This document shows, one piece after another, positions 1-11,850 of a DNA stretch of 64,000 nt (position 1 is its first letter; the number at the start of each line of letters is the position of its first letter). Below the pieces are notes generated by a model. It had not been told where the DNA came from. It ran no database searches and worked only from the letters and a program-made list of their open reading frames with translations. The position numbers and the translations under genes were made by a program. The DNA comes from Apostichopus japonicus (taxonomy: Eukaryota; Echinodermata; Holothuroidea; Aspidochirotida; Stichopodidae). The stretch covers positions 34,496,866 through 34,560,865 of the forward strand of contig NC_092572.1 of assembly GCF_037975245.1 (NCBI RefSeq). Reading direction: 5' to 3'.

Positions 1-76
1 CTTCAAAGCCTTCCTTATCGCACTTTAGTTCAACATGATGGACGCAGTCCTGGTGTGGGGTGATCCTTTTATGAAA
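1..76 (-). CDS. possible partial internal exon, unidentified protein
   Basis: Read on the minus strand, a pyrimidine-rich tract ending in TTTTTGTGTAG sits just before an open frame of 25 codons that runs off the window edge. The frame begins FHKRITPHQDC and continues through VHHVELKCDKEGFE. Base composition is more even than in the AT-rich DNA beside it, as expected for an exon. The acceptor looks good, but no donor can be seen because the window ends. I do not recognise the protein family. If real, the gene continues to the left of the window and part of the sequence to the right is its upstream intron. It could also be a chance open frame. Confidence 0.35.
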
Positions 77-319
77 CTACACAAAAAGAGATAACATCAC
101 AAAACATATAACATCATGAAAACACATGCAGTGACTTTGAAAGCAGTTAAAAGCAGAAGCAAAATGATGTTTTAGACATCCTAACCTGAAATAAACTTAT
201 ACATACGTCACCCAATACTGGCTCCATGTAGTTCCAAGTAGCTAGCTCATCTTTTAAGTGAGAAGTACTGAAATAATGTAAGAATTGCCACTTCAACTAA
301 AATTACAGAAATGTCCAAT

Positions 320-1155
320 GGGCATTTCCATGAAAAAGTGGACATGGGCTCAAAATATAAAATCTGCAATCACATTTTGTCATTGGTTAAATGTTGTTGT
401 AAACATATCCAAGTTTGTGGAATCAATATGATACCTTCCTAAATATTGATTGAATTTTAGAAATTTGCATATGAAGTGAAAGGATGCTGTAATGCAAATT
501 TTGTGCACAAATTATTAACAGATTTGTTTTTGTTCTCCTAAGAAATTAAATGGTAATACTCAACTGATTTGTTCATTTATTGCTTACATAGTGCACTAAC
601 TTCAGATATCACTACCAACCTTTTGAATATATAATCAAAAATAATATAGTTTTTGCTTTATTCAAACCTCTATGTACTGTAGCTGATGTAACATGAGTTA
701 TTGAAATTATTATTTTTTCCCCATACATCAAATATGACACTATTAAAAATCTCATAATTGGATTTTGGTTTCTACTCATCATCTCAAATGTGAAACAAGT
801 AAAGAAATGTTGTGCACCCCACTATGTTTAAGTCGGGTAGGTGATGCAAATGGTAACGTGAGTTACCATGTTACGTGAGTTACCATACAGTATTATCATG
901 CTTATCATGTCAGTGTAGTAGACAATTATGCTACCAAGGTATAACTCAAAAGTAAAACTTAAAAACCAAAAGTAGTGAACAACCGTGACCATTTCAAGTT
1001 TTCTACAGAGTTGTTGAGAAATGGACAATAATTCATTCCCAATGAATTATGGCTTAAAACTGTAAATATGTTATTGAAGTTCAGTTAGTTCTTATCAGAG
1101 TCAAGATTTGAGAACTCAAATTTGAATTGGTGGTTTTCACTGTTTAATAATCATT
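320..1155 (+). repeat. dispersed repeat, copy 1 (matches 28850-29665)
   Basis: This stretch is repeated almost base for base at 28850-29665, starting at GGGCATTTCCATG and running into the same hAT-type element start (1164 and 35172). Differences are a few substitutions and small indels, for example a short T-run insertion near 28981. It carries the hairpin motif GGTAACGTGAGTTACC (852-867) and a near copy at 871-884. No coding frame is evident. Because flank and transposon are shared, the two loci arose from one ancestral copy by duplication. Confidence 0.9.
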
Positions 1156-2840
1156 GTTAATATTAGTGTTTACAAGGGTCCAAAAATCAGGAACCGGGTA
1201 CCCGAGAGCCATTACCCATCGAGTCTCCGGCAAAAAAATTACCCTTGTGTATCGCGATTTTCAAGAAACTACATATTGGATGCTATACTAAATGAATTAT
1301 ATTCTCCACTGACAATGTTTTCATGTTCAAATAGGTGTAAGATTAGACCTATATAAAACCTTCCTCAACAATTTCTATTTGCTTGTTTCTTTCATTAACT
1401 TGTTAATAAATTAACATCACTACTAACATCGCACTGCCGTCGCTGCATATGTTTGCTCTCCCATATAAATATCCAATTTAGCTCTTAAACAGTTTTTACC
1501 ACTACTATCTAATATGCAGGCCCAGGGTTAGCATTAGCCGCGCGATTGCGTGATTCCCGCAGTTTGATCGTATTTGGAATAACAATTAGTTAAAAACCAC
1601 TTGCGATTATTACTATTTTTTAGTTATCCCGTCTATAATCCATTAAAGCAGCATTTTGCGTCCTTTTCTATGATTTTTCTCAACCTCACTGACTCCACTA
1701 TGCCATAACGACATACATAACTAGCTTATCTATTTATATTTTACTTCAAATGGTGGCATAAAAGTCGAAAAAATTGCAACTTTCAACTTTGTTGTTCTCC
1801 AAGATATTCTCCGTTGGGAACCCAATAAACCTCGCCCATAATATGAATATTTAAACACTACGAACGTCATTGACAGATACGTAATATAACACCACGCTTG
1901 ATTTGTGTACAGTCTATATGGCAGTTGTACCAGGGTGTTGCATAACAACTCCCTGGTTGTACCAGGGAGTTGTCTTGAATCTATTTTTAGCAATGGCTCA
2001 TAACTAAACCTGCATCTCTGATTGGTTGAATTCAAACTAGTGGGTTTGGGAACTGAATGCGATTAATTTTGTACGTGGAATACTCGCCAATTAACGTTTT
2101 TGGCAGGGAAAAACTTGGCTAATATCTTAATTTGCTGTTTTGTGATTTGATGTATGTAAAAAACTCGATGGACATGTCAAAAAAGTAGAAAACGGCGACC
2201 AAACGCAAAATGCTCATGAATAAACATACTATTCACTGATTGGTGGAATTCAAACTAGTGGATTTGGAGATATGAAAACTTTGTCGAGGACACTTTTGCT
2301 CGTTATCGACATAAATCGTTAATTACTCGCTAATTAACGCTCTTGGCAGGGTGAAACTTGGATGGTATCTTAGTTTGCTGTTTTATGATTGATACATCTA
2401 AAAAAATCGATGCACATGTTAAAAAGGTGGAAAAAACGACCCAACGCAAAATGCTGCTTTAATAACATCTGGTAAATGTCAGTCTTTCCATTTATGAAAT
2501 AAATGAATGAAAAAATAATAATTGTGAAAATTCTTTCAATTTCTTCCACATGGTAGCCTAACACCTCACTAAGTCAATCAGGTAATCTAGCCTAACCATA
2601 TGTTTATTTGCTGAAATTGTGACACAGTTATAAGATATCTATGGAATACTTATATTATTGCTATTATCTTCGACCACATGGTAGCCTAACACCACACTAA
2701 GTCAATGGGAAAATCTTGCATAACCATCGGTATGCAAAAAAAAATGTCACACTTTGCATAGGATTCGGGTAATAAGTTAGGAACCGGGTAGTATCACGAC
2801 GGGTGGGTACCCGGATACCCCTACAAACACTAGTTAATAT
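1156..2840. mobile_element. non-autonomous hAT-type DNA transposon with target duplication
   Basis: The element spans 1164-2832 and is flanked by the 8-bp direct repeat GTTAATAT (1156-1163 and 2833-2840). Its ends are inverted: TAGTGTTTACAAGGGT on the left and, reverse-complemented, TAGTGTTTGTAGGGGT on the right. An 8-bp duplication with TAGNG-like ends fits the hAT superfamily. No transposase frame is visible in the 1669 bp, so it would depend on an enzyme encoded elsewhere. A second, internally deleted copy lies at 35172-35674, and part of its interior (about 1655-1965) recurs inverted at 22665-22965. Confidence 0.85.
2080..2730. repeat. internal tandem duplications inside the 1164-2832 element
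   Basis: About 130 bp at 2085-2215 (TAATTAACG to CGCAAAATGCT) is repeated at 2330-2460 with roughly one change in ten bases. A second pair, containing ACATGGTAGCCTAACACC, lies at 2548-2600 and 2678-2725. These are local duplications within the transposon and do not encode anything recognisable. Confidence 0.7.
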
Positions 2841-3700
2841 GCGTGTTAATGTCTTACAATTTAACCCTTTCGTATGCTAAAAGGAATTTTGATTTTGGTA
2901 CATTAAGCTAGGCCAGATATAAGAAACGGGGGCTGCTAATGCTGTTAGACAGTGTTAGACATAGTAACCCATAACCATATAGATACATCCAACATGAAAT
3001 ATTCCTCAATACTATCACAGGGCCTATTTAACCTCGCCACTTGCAATTTAACAAACTTTATCATTGATGTCAATTGTTTTGGCCATTTCCTCCAGTGTTC
3101 ATTGGCTCTACTGTTGAATGATATGGAGCACTGTAGTGATTCCTACATAATATGAAACTGCAAATAAGTTAATAACAGTTACACTGTGTTACAAAGTGAA
3201 CACAAGAAGTAATTTTATTAAAGCTTGAAACTGTTACATAAAAATTAGTAAGATTGAATTGTGTCAGCAACTTATTTTTTATTAACTGTTATGCGTGGAC
3301 AAATTGTAACGTGAGTTACCGTGTCTTGCATCATTTTTATGCAACTGGACAATGATATAGGAATTTTTTGGCAACCTATATGTTTACTATAGTAGGTAAG
3401 GTATAACTACCAAATTTCACATGTCTTAGAGTTCACTTAGTATGAGGACACTTTTTAAGTAAAATTTGTTTACCAGTTTTGGCGCTTTTAGATATGTACG
3501 TGAGTTACCGACTCAATTTTCCCTATACAATCTACATGAAGCAAATTTTTGATTTTTTTTTTTTACTTAGGTATGCCATCAGCATTGTGGTAACTACTAT
3601 AGAAGAAGTAATGTTGTGTTAGTAAAATATACGGTACAAAGAGAAGACGAAAAACATCAAAAATTAATGTGAGTTACCGTGGAAATGCAAAACTTGACAA
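2841..3700. repeat. stretch with recurring GTGAGTTACC motif
   Basis: This continues the sequence interrupted by the hAT-type insertion. The phrase seen at 852-884 returns at 3306-3320, 3496-3509 and 3666-3678, each time ending GTGAGTTACC and usually followed by GTG. The sequence between occurrences is unrelated AT-rich DNA. No gene is supported. Confidence 0.6.
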
Positions 3701-5238
3701 AAAAAGTTAGTTTATGACTAACTCAAAAAATAAATAAGATAAAACAACAAGAGCAGCAATATCTCAAAGACAACGGTACTTAGCCGTGTGTTAAAGGTTA
3801 ATAACCACTGTGGTTTCTCAAGTTCTGTAATAGTAATATGCATGATACCAAGTTTAATATAACCATCATGTAATGTACCTGTTAAAATCTAACTTAAATT
3901 TGCAGTTCTACAATTTGCATATTCACACATTTGACCCTGTGAGGCTGTGACCCCGTTAATAAATATGATATACAAGGAACCAAAACATTTAAGGTCTGAT
4001 ACAATGCTACCAGTGAAATAAACTTCTCTTCTTTAGACTGTACTGAGAGTTTCACATTTTAATCAGATAACTTGACTATCTATAAAGCAGACTGTATGTG
4101 CTAATACCATGGAAGCGCTACAGTAATACAATGTACCTGGCAGTTAACAAACCTTTGAAGTCAAAACTAAAAGAAACCCCCCCCCCCAACATGACCCCCC
4201 AAAAAAGTAAATGGTTTATTCATAAAGTGCCCATTTGTTGTGAATAAAATGAGACTACTGTAGGAGGGGGGCATACAGTGTATTCCTATGTCAAGTACAC
4301 AAAGTCACAGTCATACCACACACCAATTTAAATTAGGTACTACTGTGATATAGATGGTCATTTAATTATCAGAAATATTCTCAGAATGAAACGGCTGGAT
4401 TATGTCCCATAAGTAAATAATTAACTGTTTATTTTAATAATAGGTAGAAAGTAAATAGAAGAACTCTAAAATATGATTTGTATGATTTTTTTTTCCTTTT
4501 TTTCCTTTTAGCATATGAGATGTGATGCTCTCAAAGTGAATATTTATTAAATAATTTTGTGATTTAAAGAAATACTGTAAAACATTTTGAGAAAGACACA
4601 TCATTGAAAAAATATTCAATAATGCCTGTCAAATAAAGGTACAAACTAACGTGATCCAGAGTAGTTAAGACTCACATCAACTTTTTTTATTAATAAATAA
4701 GTTAATTTGAATGATTAGTTCATTTAATTTGTTATTTTGAGGTTAACAGTAAGAGGCTGGTTTAGAAACTTGGTAGCTCCCTACATTCAAGGTACATTGA
4801 TATTGCAGTTCTCTGTCAGAAACTGTTGGCTTTATGTAAAAGGTAAGTTTTTGCAGCTTCAAAATCTTTTGCAGGGCTTTGCTTCAAATTAAATTGTGAG
4901 TTTTGTTGAAATACAAACAAAGACATCATGGTGAAATTTGTCAAATGTAGAGATATTGTTTACAGACCTAACAAGATCGGTACCTCAAAACAAAGTAATG
5001 ACTATTGAGACTCAGCATGTACTAACTGGGAATATACAAGTGACAATTAACTGTATACAAACATTATTTGCACAGTAAATGTGAGAAGAAATTGTAGTTT
5101 TAGTGTGGGACGGAAGATACTGTTACATTTTCTTGAAGTAATGATCAAAATATATAAAAATGCATTTAAGAGCTCTAAGTTTCTATACTATGTTTTAATT
5201 CATCAACATTTTGGCAGTTTTGAAAAGGTAATTAACAG
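3701..5238. other. no gene seen; AT-rich, homopolymer runs
   Basis: Unique-looking AT-rich sequence. It contains a C run near 4178-4188 and T/A runs near 4488-4510. Open frames are short and compositionally non-coding. Confidence 0.6.
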
Positions 5239-5335
5239 GTCATTTTGTCCCACTACCAGTTTGCTCCCAACTACAAATCCTTTCGTGCTCTCAAGTACCT
5301 AGCAGTTCGCCGACACCCCCTCTTGTCTTTCAAAT
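5239..5335 (+). CDS. weak exon candidate, unidentified
   Basis: After a possible acceptor (TAATTAACAG) the plus strand has an open frame in phase 0 reading VILSHYQFAPNYKSFRALKY and then LAVRRHPLLS. It is clearly richer in G and C than the surrounding DNA and has a protein-like residue mix. The frame stays open to 5460, but composition falls back to AT-rich after about 5335. No convincing donor is visible there (GT occurs at CTTGTC and TTTGTA). I do not recognise a family. A transposon fragment read on either strand is an alternative. Confidence 0.22.
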
Positions 5336-5460
5336 TTGTACTTTCGAAAATTGCCAAATGCTGTTATATTAGGAATAACACTCAAATATTTGTGACAAAT
5401 GGCATGTTAAGCAGATTTAGAGCGGAATATCATAGGTACGATATTGCTGAGAAGTGGTGA

Positions 5461-6770
5461 AAGCCAAATATGGGTCACCAACGTGCATACATTTTTTGTG
5501 ATTTCAGTAACAACTGAAGTTTTAGTTTCATTGTTATGATATATAAAAACCTGTAATAAAGGACATGTTTCACACGAAAAATTTACTTAAGACAGCACAG
5601 GCTATTGATGTACACACTCCATCAATCCCAACAACCAATAAGGTGTCTAGCTGAGACTTGAAATCACATCCACAAAAGAAGGGTAATAAATATGCAGGAA
5701 AACGCCAATGTAGTACATTCGAAACAAATTACGAATTTTCTAAAATACTTGAAGGGGCTAAGTGGTTGTCAATAAGGGGCACCTGGTGGTGGGGAGGAAA
5801 TACCATAAGTCTTTGACAATATTCTTAATCGACGATCTGCCAGACAATAATTCATGTTGATTAGACAAAAAATGACCTGCAATATCTTTCAGATCCTACA
5901 TTTCCTGATTAGCTAACTTGCCAGTATTACTGGCAGTGATTATGTACTTTTTTCTTTTTAAAACGTATTAAAGATATTGTTGTCAAAAGTCATGTTGTAC
6001 AAGGTTTTAATATTTATTTTTCAACATTTTTATAATTAACTATATTTACTGGATAATGACAATTGAAAGTACAAAAAAAAAACTGAAAAAAAATGGTAAA
6101 AGTTGGTAAAAGTTCTAACCTATATGATACAACAAAGCAAAAAAAGTACCCCAAAACATTGAAAATGAAAGAAGTTTGCAAACAGATAAAACAAAATCAT
6201 TTCACCTTTAAGAAAAATGAGAACAACCTTTAAAAATCCTGTAGAATGTGATACTAGTTTGTGATAAGTCCTATATATGTATTCACACAAACATTGAGCA
6301 TTGTAACAACATTTTATTTCAGTGTAAAAGTAAAAAGTGCAGTTATACTTGTTTGTACAATTAAGGCAAATAATGGCTGACTGTAAGACAATGACCATTG
6401 TGGAAAAGTATCTTCAATATTTGTTAGCACATTCCAATAAATGCTCTCCAAGTTATTGTCATAACTTCTCTTTTGATGCATGAATTCCAAAGCAGTGTAT
6501 TTATTCAGTCCAAGTTTTCTACAATAGGCTAATTAATGATCTATGTATGCTTCTACCAGTGATTTATGTGTCTCACAATTTTAACTTACTCACAGTATGT
6601 TGATTTTGCAACTGATTTTTTTTGGTTAACATATTGCAAGTAGTAATTTACTACACTCAAAAACGTCTTTGCGAGTACACTACGAGTAATAGCTACTCTC
6701 TTAAAACACCATCGAATATACAAATTACTATGCTTTTACAGATTTTTACGTGCAATCTGAGAAATTGCAG
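5461..6770. other. no gene seen; AT-rich
   Basis: AT-rich sequence with A runs near 6074-6096. Nothing beyond short chance open frames is visible. Confidence 0.6.
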
Positions 6771-6774
6771 GCTT

Positions 6775-6960
6775 GAGAACCATATTTTAGGGCTAGGTAT
6801 TCGCAGCATAAAACACTCGGGAAGTGCCGTTTCCGGCCATCTGGGGGTTTGAAAAACCCAAAATTTTCTTGTACGCTCCGCGCCAACCGATGGTGGCGCT
6901 CCGCTTAGATAGTCTCCACACATTTACCCCCCCAATAATTTTCCTTTCCGCCGCGCCTGA
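6775..6960 (-). mobile_element. hAT-family fragment with GCGCCACC core
   Basis: Read in reverse, it starts CAGGCGCGGCGG, passes a G run, then AAGCGGAGCGCCACCATCGG, GTACAAGAAAATTTT and CCGGAAACGGCACTTCC. The same order is found from the left end of the 29674-35160 element (CAGGGGCGGCGATC, G run, GCGGAGCACCACCATTGG). It is therefore one end of that family. The opposite end and a target duplication were not found, so the copy is probably truncated near 6770. Confidence 0.65.
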
Positions 6961-7167
6961 CTGTTGTATGATTGGCTGAAAGTCAATCTTTTTGAGGATG
7001 TCACTTTCTATGCACATGAGAGAGAGAGCCTATTAAGTCGCCGTTGCCCCATTCTGTTCCGGAGATTATTCTTGATTAGTTTTAACCTTGAAAATGAACG
7101 TTCCCCATTACAATTTGTAACCATCATGCATAGGACAATTCGGAGGGCAATTTACCAGATATATTCT

Positions 7168-7294
7168 AGGGTTAGGGTTAGGGTTAGGGTTAGGGTTAGG
7201 GTTGGGTTAGGGTTAGGGTTAGGGTTAGGGTTAGGGTTAGGGTTAGGGTTAGGGGTTAGGGTTAGGGTTAGGGTTAGGGTTAGGGTTAGGGTTA
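7168..7294 (+). repeat. interstitial telomere-type (TTAGGG)n array
   Basis: About 21 units of TTAGGG in one orientation. One unit has lost bases (near 7203) and one has an extra G (near 7252). The sequence on both sides is ordinary genomic DNA, so this is an internal array and not a chromosome end. The G-rich strand could form G-quadruplexes. Confidence 0.95.
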
Positions 7295-8300
7295 GAGGGG
7301 TGAGAATTGCATTGAAAAAATGACTGGTGCTCGGACCACGGACCCGAGTTGTCTGGTGTTGTAAGCCTTCGGGGCATTGTATATTCCAGGGTTGCCAACT
7401 CAGATTCAAATATTTAATGTCAAACTCTCAAATGTTTCACCAACTCTTGTCACAAGATGTCAAGTATCGAATTCAATCAGGCATAATGGCCTATTCAATA
7501 AGTTTTCCTCTGAGATTAAGACATGGGGTTACTACTATTGCGGGGCCCCTGACATCACAGGGCCCTGGGCCAGGGCTCAGTGGGCCCATGCGTTAAGACG
7601 GCCCTGATCTGACATGCTCAGTTTCAACCAATGAACAACGAGCATTGTCAATCAATCAATCCACAAACTACACTGTGGGCTGACTATAGATATTACCCTG
7701 AAATACTTCCATAGGCTGACAGACACAGGCTACTGCAATTGCTTTAATGCTTAAAGTTGGGTCCAGCACATCTTCAATTAAGCTCTTTGTTGGTCAAGGG
7801 GGACAAACAGGAAATGGTTACAGCTTGTTAAATGGCCTGAACAATTTTAGGGTTGGGGGATTAAGAACCAGAATATAGGAAAAAAGGGAATCGCTTTTGA
7901 ATTAAACTGTGTTGAAGTTAACAGAACCCCTGTTAATATAGTGTAACAGCCCAAACTACCAGAGAATTCCTATTCAAAAATTCAATGTCACGAGTTGGCA
8001 AAGTCAAGTCTTATAATTTTCAAAAGACACATTATTATCTTTACTTTGATCATAAACTTTACTTTGTAATGCAAGGGTCCTCTTTCAGCACATGGCCGTT
8101 CTTAAAGGACCATATTGTGCTTGTGACATAGAAACCTTTGCCTTTAAATATAAAATTCTATCTAAAGAAATGACACCATTCAAAATAATGTTACTGGGCA
8201 TCTGTACTTCTATAAAATGAAGTCCATACTAATAAAAAATGAAAATTGTTCTCGCTCATAAATAATTTGTTTTCCTAAATGTTTCAGTAATGAAACAATT
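7295..8300. other. no gene seen
   Basis: A GC-rich patch at 7540-7608 (GGGCCCTGGGCCAGGG) is followed by AT-rich sequence. The patch may be a transposon end, but no partner end or target duplication was found. Confidence 0.5.
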
Positions 8301-8319
8301 CAACTGTCATAACATAAGT

Positions 8320-8530
8320 ATCCCCCCTTCTCCCCTTTCCTCCCCCCCCCCATTCACTCCTCTTCTCATAGCTCTCTTCCACCCTTTTTTCTCCACACCT
8401 TTCTGTCTTTGACCTTCTCCGGTTTATTCCCTACTCCCTTCCCTTAATCCTCTCTTTGTCCCTCCACTGTTTATCTCCTACCTCTCCTCTTCCCCTGCTG
8501 GTTTCTTTCTTTCTTCTCTCCATCCCTTGT
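8320..8530. repeat. pyrimidine-rich low-complexity tract
   Basis: Roughly 200 bases almost entirely C and T on the plus strand, with no regular period. It leads directly into the Penelope-like 3' end described next. Confidence 0.8.
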
Positions 8531-8559
8531 CTACTAATCCCCTTACATCTATCTCTTTG

Positions 8560-8740
8560 TGTTCACCATGCTCATTAACCTGTCTGTATTCTGTGCGTGT
8601 TTTAGTCCCTTCTGTTACTGTTATCATGGAGGTCTGTTTTTACCTTCATGCTGTTTCTTGTCATTTAGCCTTTGAAGAAGATCATGCTAGGATCGAAACC
8701 TCAGGCCAACTTACTTTTACACAATTTTTTTTTGGTGACA
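8560..8740 (+). mobile_element. possible Penelope-like element 3' end
   Basis: The sequence around 8669-8710 reads CCTTTGAAGAAGATC, a short loop, GGATCGAAACCTCAGGCC, then a T run. This order (CTNTGAAGA, short stem, GAAAC) resembles the degenerate hammerhead-like motif known near the 3' ends of Penelope-like retroelements. A clearer example lies at 46840-46868. No GIY-YIG or reverse-transcriptase remnant is visible upstream, so this is at most a heavily 5'-truncated copy. Confidence 0.4.
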
Positions 8741-8779
8741 TTTTAGTGAAACACTACTATTTTTGCTCTTAAGATGTAA

Positions 8780-10389
8780 TGGCTGAATTTATGCATTTAG
8801 TATGATAGTAAGAATTTTTTTACTCTAGCATGTGGTTAAATTAAGACACACTCAGTTGAGCAGGAGCCAGTAGGAGTCAGCCTAGCTAGAAAGTTAACCT
8901 TAGACAATTACAAAATCATAACATGCTTATAGAGTAGGAAAAATTGGGTTTTCAGTCAATTTAGTTACTAATGGAAGATATGCATTCGTAATGTCTAACA
9001 AATGTGTCATTTTTAGATTCAAGTTTTAAGAATTAAGATTTTTTTACCATCATTTTTAATTCGTCAATCTTATTCTTCAATGGCATCACAACAGGAAAAT
9101 GAAGCATTTTATTCACTAGTGAAATGTTTGCATGGGCACTTGCCTCATGGGCCCCTGGGCATGATGGGTGAGACCTGCCCCAGCTGGCCTACTAAATGGG
9201 GAGGGTCATAAGGAGAGGAGAATTGTTTTCAACAAGCCTGAGGAAAACTAGCTATAGACTCAAAATGTCAATAAGGTACTATCAATGATTAGATTCATGC
9301 TGGTAATTGTTAAGGAATAATTCATATTGATAGATTTTGTGTAGATTCGTGAATTATTTGGATCACTTGATGACATTCAGCGGTGGGTTCAGAAAGTGGA
9401 GAGGCCGAATTTGAATCTTCTCACTTAACAAGTACCTACAAGTACCTAAGTGTAGCACAATGCATGCTGTTTTCTATGGATCACACATAAAGCTGCACAG
9501 AGCATCAGGGGATTAATGTCTGAAAGAGGGGAGGGTTCTGGGGAGAGGGGTGCCCATAGCTTATTTTCCAGATTTAACCATGTGTTTGAAACTGAAATTA
9601 TGCTGTCTGCATAAAATGAATCGGAAAAACAAAACTCTAGTTTTGTGAAAATGCAATTGCCCACCCCTTCTTCCCTTCCCCTGCTCCCTCCCCTGTTATC
9701 CAATTCCCCCCCCCCCCTCCACCATCACACCTTCCCATATTATAGATGTTTAGTTGGCAAACAAGATAAATGATTAAATGTAAACGTACAGGGTAACAAT
9801 ATAATATAGTAACTTTTGTATGGCCAAATGGTTATCAATTGTTATCAATTGTTTTCAGAAAAACGCTGCAACAGACAGAACCAGATTCGTATTATATTTG
9901 CTCCTGTGGTGTGGCTAGTTGAAGGCAATAGACTTGATTTACCCCAACTGAAGTTTTCCCTATACTGACCGTGGAGGTAGGGGCCAAGGCCCCACAGCTC
10001 CTCTCCCCCACACAACTTTGCACACACCACTGGGCTAGTGTGACCACTGTAAATGACTAAAGGAGAACTGAATTCAGTACAATTCAAAAATGGTCATGTG
10101 CATATGGTCAGTGGCAATGAGGGGTGGGGGAGAGAGGGGGGAGGCACATGGAGGCACTTTTCCCCCTTAAATCTGGCCATCCTCATACCGCTGGTGACCC
10201 AAATACAACTTGAGCTAAAAAAAGCCTTGATGGCTTTCTTTAATTAGATTACTTATGAGATATAAGAAGTGGGACATCAGAAAATGCAACGTTTAATTGG
10301 CAATATATATCGAGGCACTTTCTTTGGCATTTAATCAATTACATGCTCCCCTCCCTTGCACCCCACCTTGCACACAGTTTGCAATGTCT
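8780..10389. other. no gene seen; scattered G/C-run patches
   Basis: Mostly AT-rich. G-rich and C-rich patches at 9520-9560, 9660-9725 and 10110-10165 look like decayed small transposon ends. No inverted pair with target duplication could be assigned. Confidence 0.5.
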
Positions 10390-10452
10390 AACCAGGGAGT
10401 TGTTATGGAACTCTCTGGTCTAACCAGGGAGTTGTCCATAACAACTCCCTGG
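10390..10452. repeat. short inverted phrase CCAGGGAGTTGT
   Basis: CCAGGGAGTTGTTATGGA is followed by an inverted copy, a second direct copy and another inverted copy (ACAACTCCCTGG), so the block can fold on itself. The same phrase occurs at 1928-1970 inside the hAT-type element and near 22668-22682. Confidence 0.75.
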
Positions 10453-11040
10453 ACAGAGCATGAATTTTCTCTATGCAGACTCTTTCCAAATGCATAAGCT
10501 TTATCACTGTGCAAATGGGCTACAGTACATGCTTGTAGTGATACCATATGCATTCCTCTTCTCTAGTGACTGTTCCCAGTAGCAAGACATATGATCCCAT
10601 CCAGCTCTCACATAGGCCTATGGTCTTCTTGTAATGACTATACACAGTGAATTCATGAGAGTTCAATCTGGCTGTAAGGCATGTTTGTAAATGAAATCTG
10701 ATACATTCCTTTCGAAGTTGCAAAGAAAACAAGTGCACTATTTCCATGGTTTCTTCCTTATAAGATGGGAGTATACTGTTGTCTACATAATAACTACCAA
10801 ATGGGAAAATTTCCTGTTCATCCTAGAATTGCCTTTCCCATGGATAGTTTGAATGCACCAAGTAACTTCACTGACACAAACTACTTGTAAGGCCTGTAAT
10901 GATAAATATTTTCTGTAAGTTAAGTCCAATTATGCATTTTATTGTAAAATAACCTCACAAGGAAACCAAATTGTCTTTTATTTCTTTGCAATGTCACACC
11001 TTCACATTGATGAAATTTTGAAATAACAATTAAACCCAAA
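10453..11040. other. no gene seen
   Basis: Moderately AT-rich. Two stretches (10505-10560 and 10660-10720) share a loose resemblance when read on the minus strand, which may be an old tandem duplication of about 155 bp. No coding case can be made. Confidence 0.4.
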
Positions 11041-11850
11041 TAGGCCAAGAGCCTGTCCCATATGATTTCACCCCATTTAGCCCAGAAGGTTTGACCCCTT
11101 AAAGTTACTTAGACCATCTAGGTCATTCACAAAAAAATTGTCAGCTCAACCCCAGTGGTCGGGTTCGGACCCCAGACCCCCTGAAAAAGACCCCCGGGCG
11201 GGTTAATTTCATCCCATCTAGCCCATGGACCAAACTTTGTCAGAAGGAAGTAGTATGGTTGTACATTACAAAAAAGGCAAAACTGACAAAATTCCTGGTC
11301 AGGAAGGGGTTGTCAGACCCCCCACTAAGTCACCCCCAGTCGGGTTGATTTCACCCCATCTAGCCTATGGACCAAACTTTGTCAAAAGGAAGTAGCATGG
11401 TAGTATGTTACAAAAATGGAAAAACTGACAAACTTGTTGGTCGGGAAGGTGATGTCAGACCCCCACAAAGTTTACCCTGACCCACCCCCCAAAAGGCGGG
11501 TTGATTTCACCCCATCTAGCCCATGGACCAAACTTTGTCAGAAGGAAGTAGTATGGCTGTACATTACAAAAAAGGCAAAACTGACAAAATTCCTGGTCGG
11601 GAAGGGGTTGTCAGACCCCCCACTAAGTCACCCCAGTCGGGTTGATTTCACCCCATCTAGCCCATGGACCAAACTTTGTCAGAAGGAAGTAGTATGGCTG
11701 TACATTACAAAAAAGGCAAAACTGACAAAATTCCTGGTCGGGAAGGGGTTGTCAGACCCCCTACTAGGTCACCCCCAGTCGGGTTGATTTCACCCCATCT
11801 AGCCCATGGACCAAACTTTTGCAATACCAAACTTTGTCAAAAGGTAGTTG
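11041..11850 (+). mobile_element. 142-bp-repeat element, left arm only (copy C)
   Basis: It starts at TAGGCCAAGAGCCTGTCCC, the same terminus as the inverted end at 34704, followed by a lead segment and then tandem copies of about 142 bp. Each unit runs CCCATCTAGCCCATGG, ACCAAACTTTGTC, TACATTACAAAA, ACTGACAAAATTCC and GGTCGGGAAGGGGTTGTC. Similarity stops near 11850, so the core and right arm are missing. Long open frames across the array reflect the repeat, not a gene. Confidence 0.85.

Noticed and set aside
7168-7294. True chromosome end
   Set aside because: Only about 21 units, with ordinary sequence continuing on both sides.
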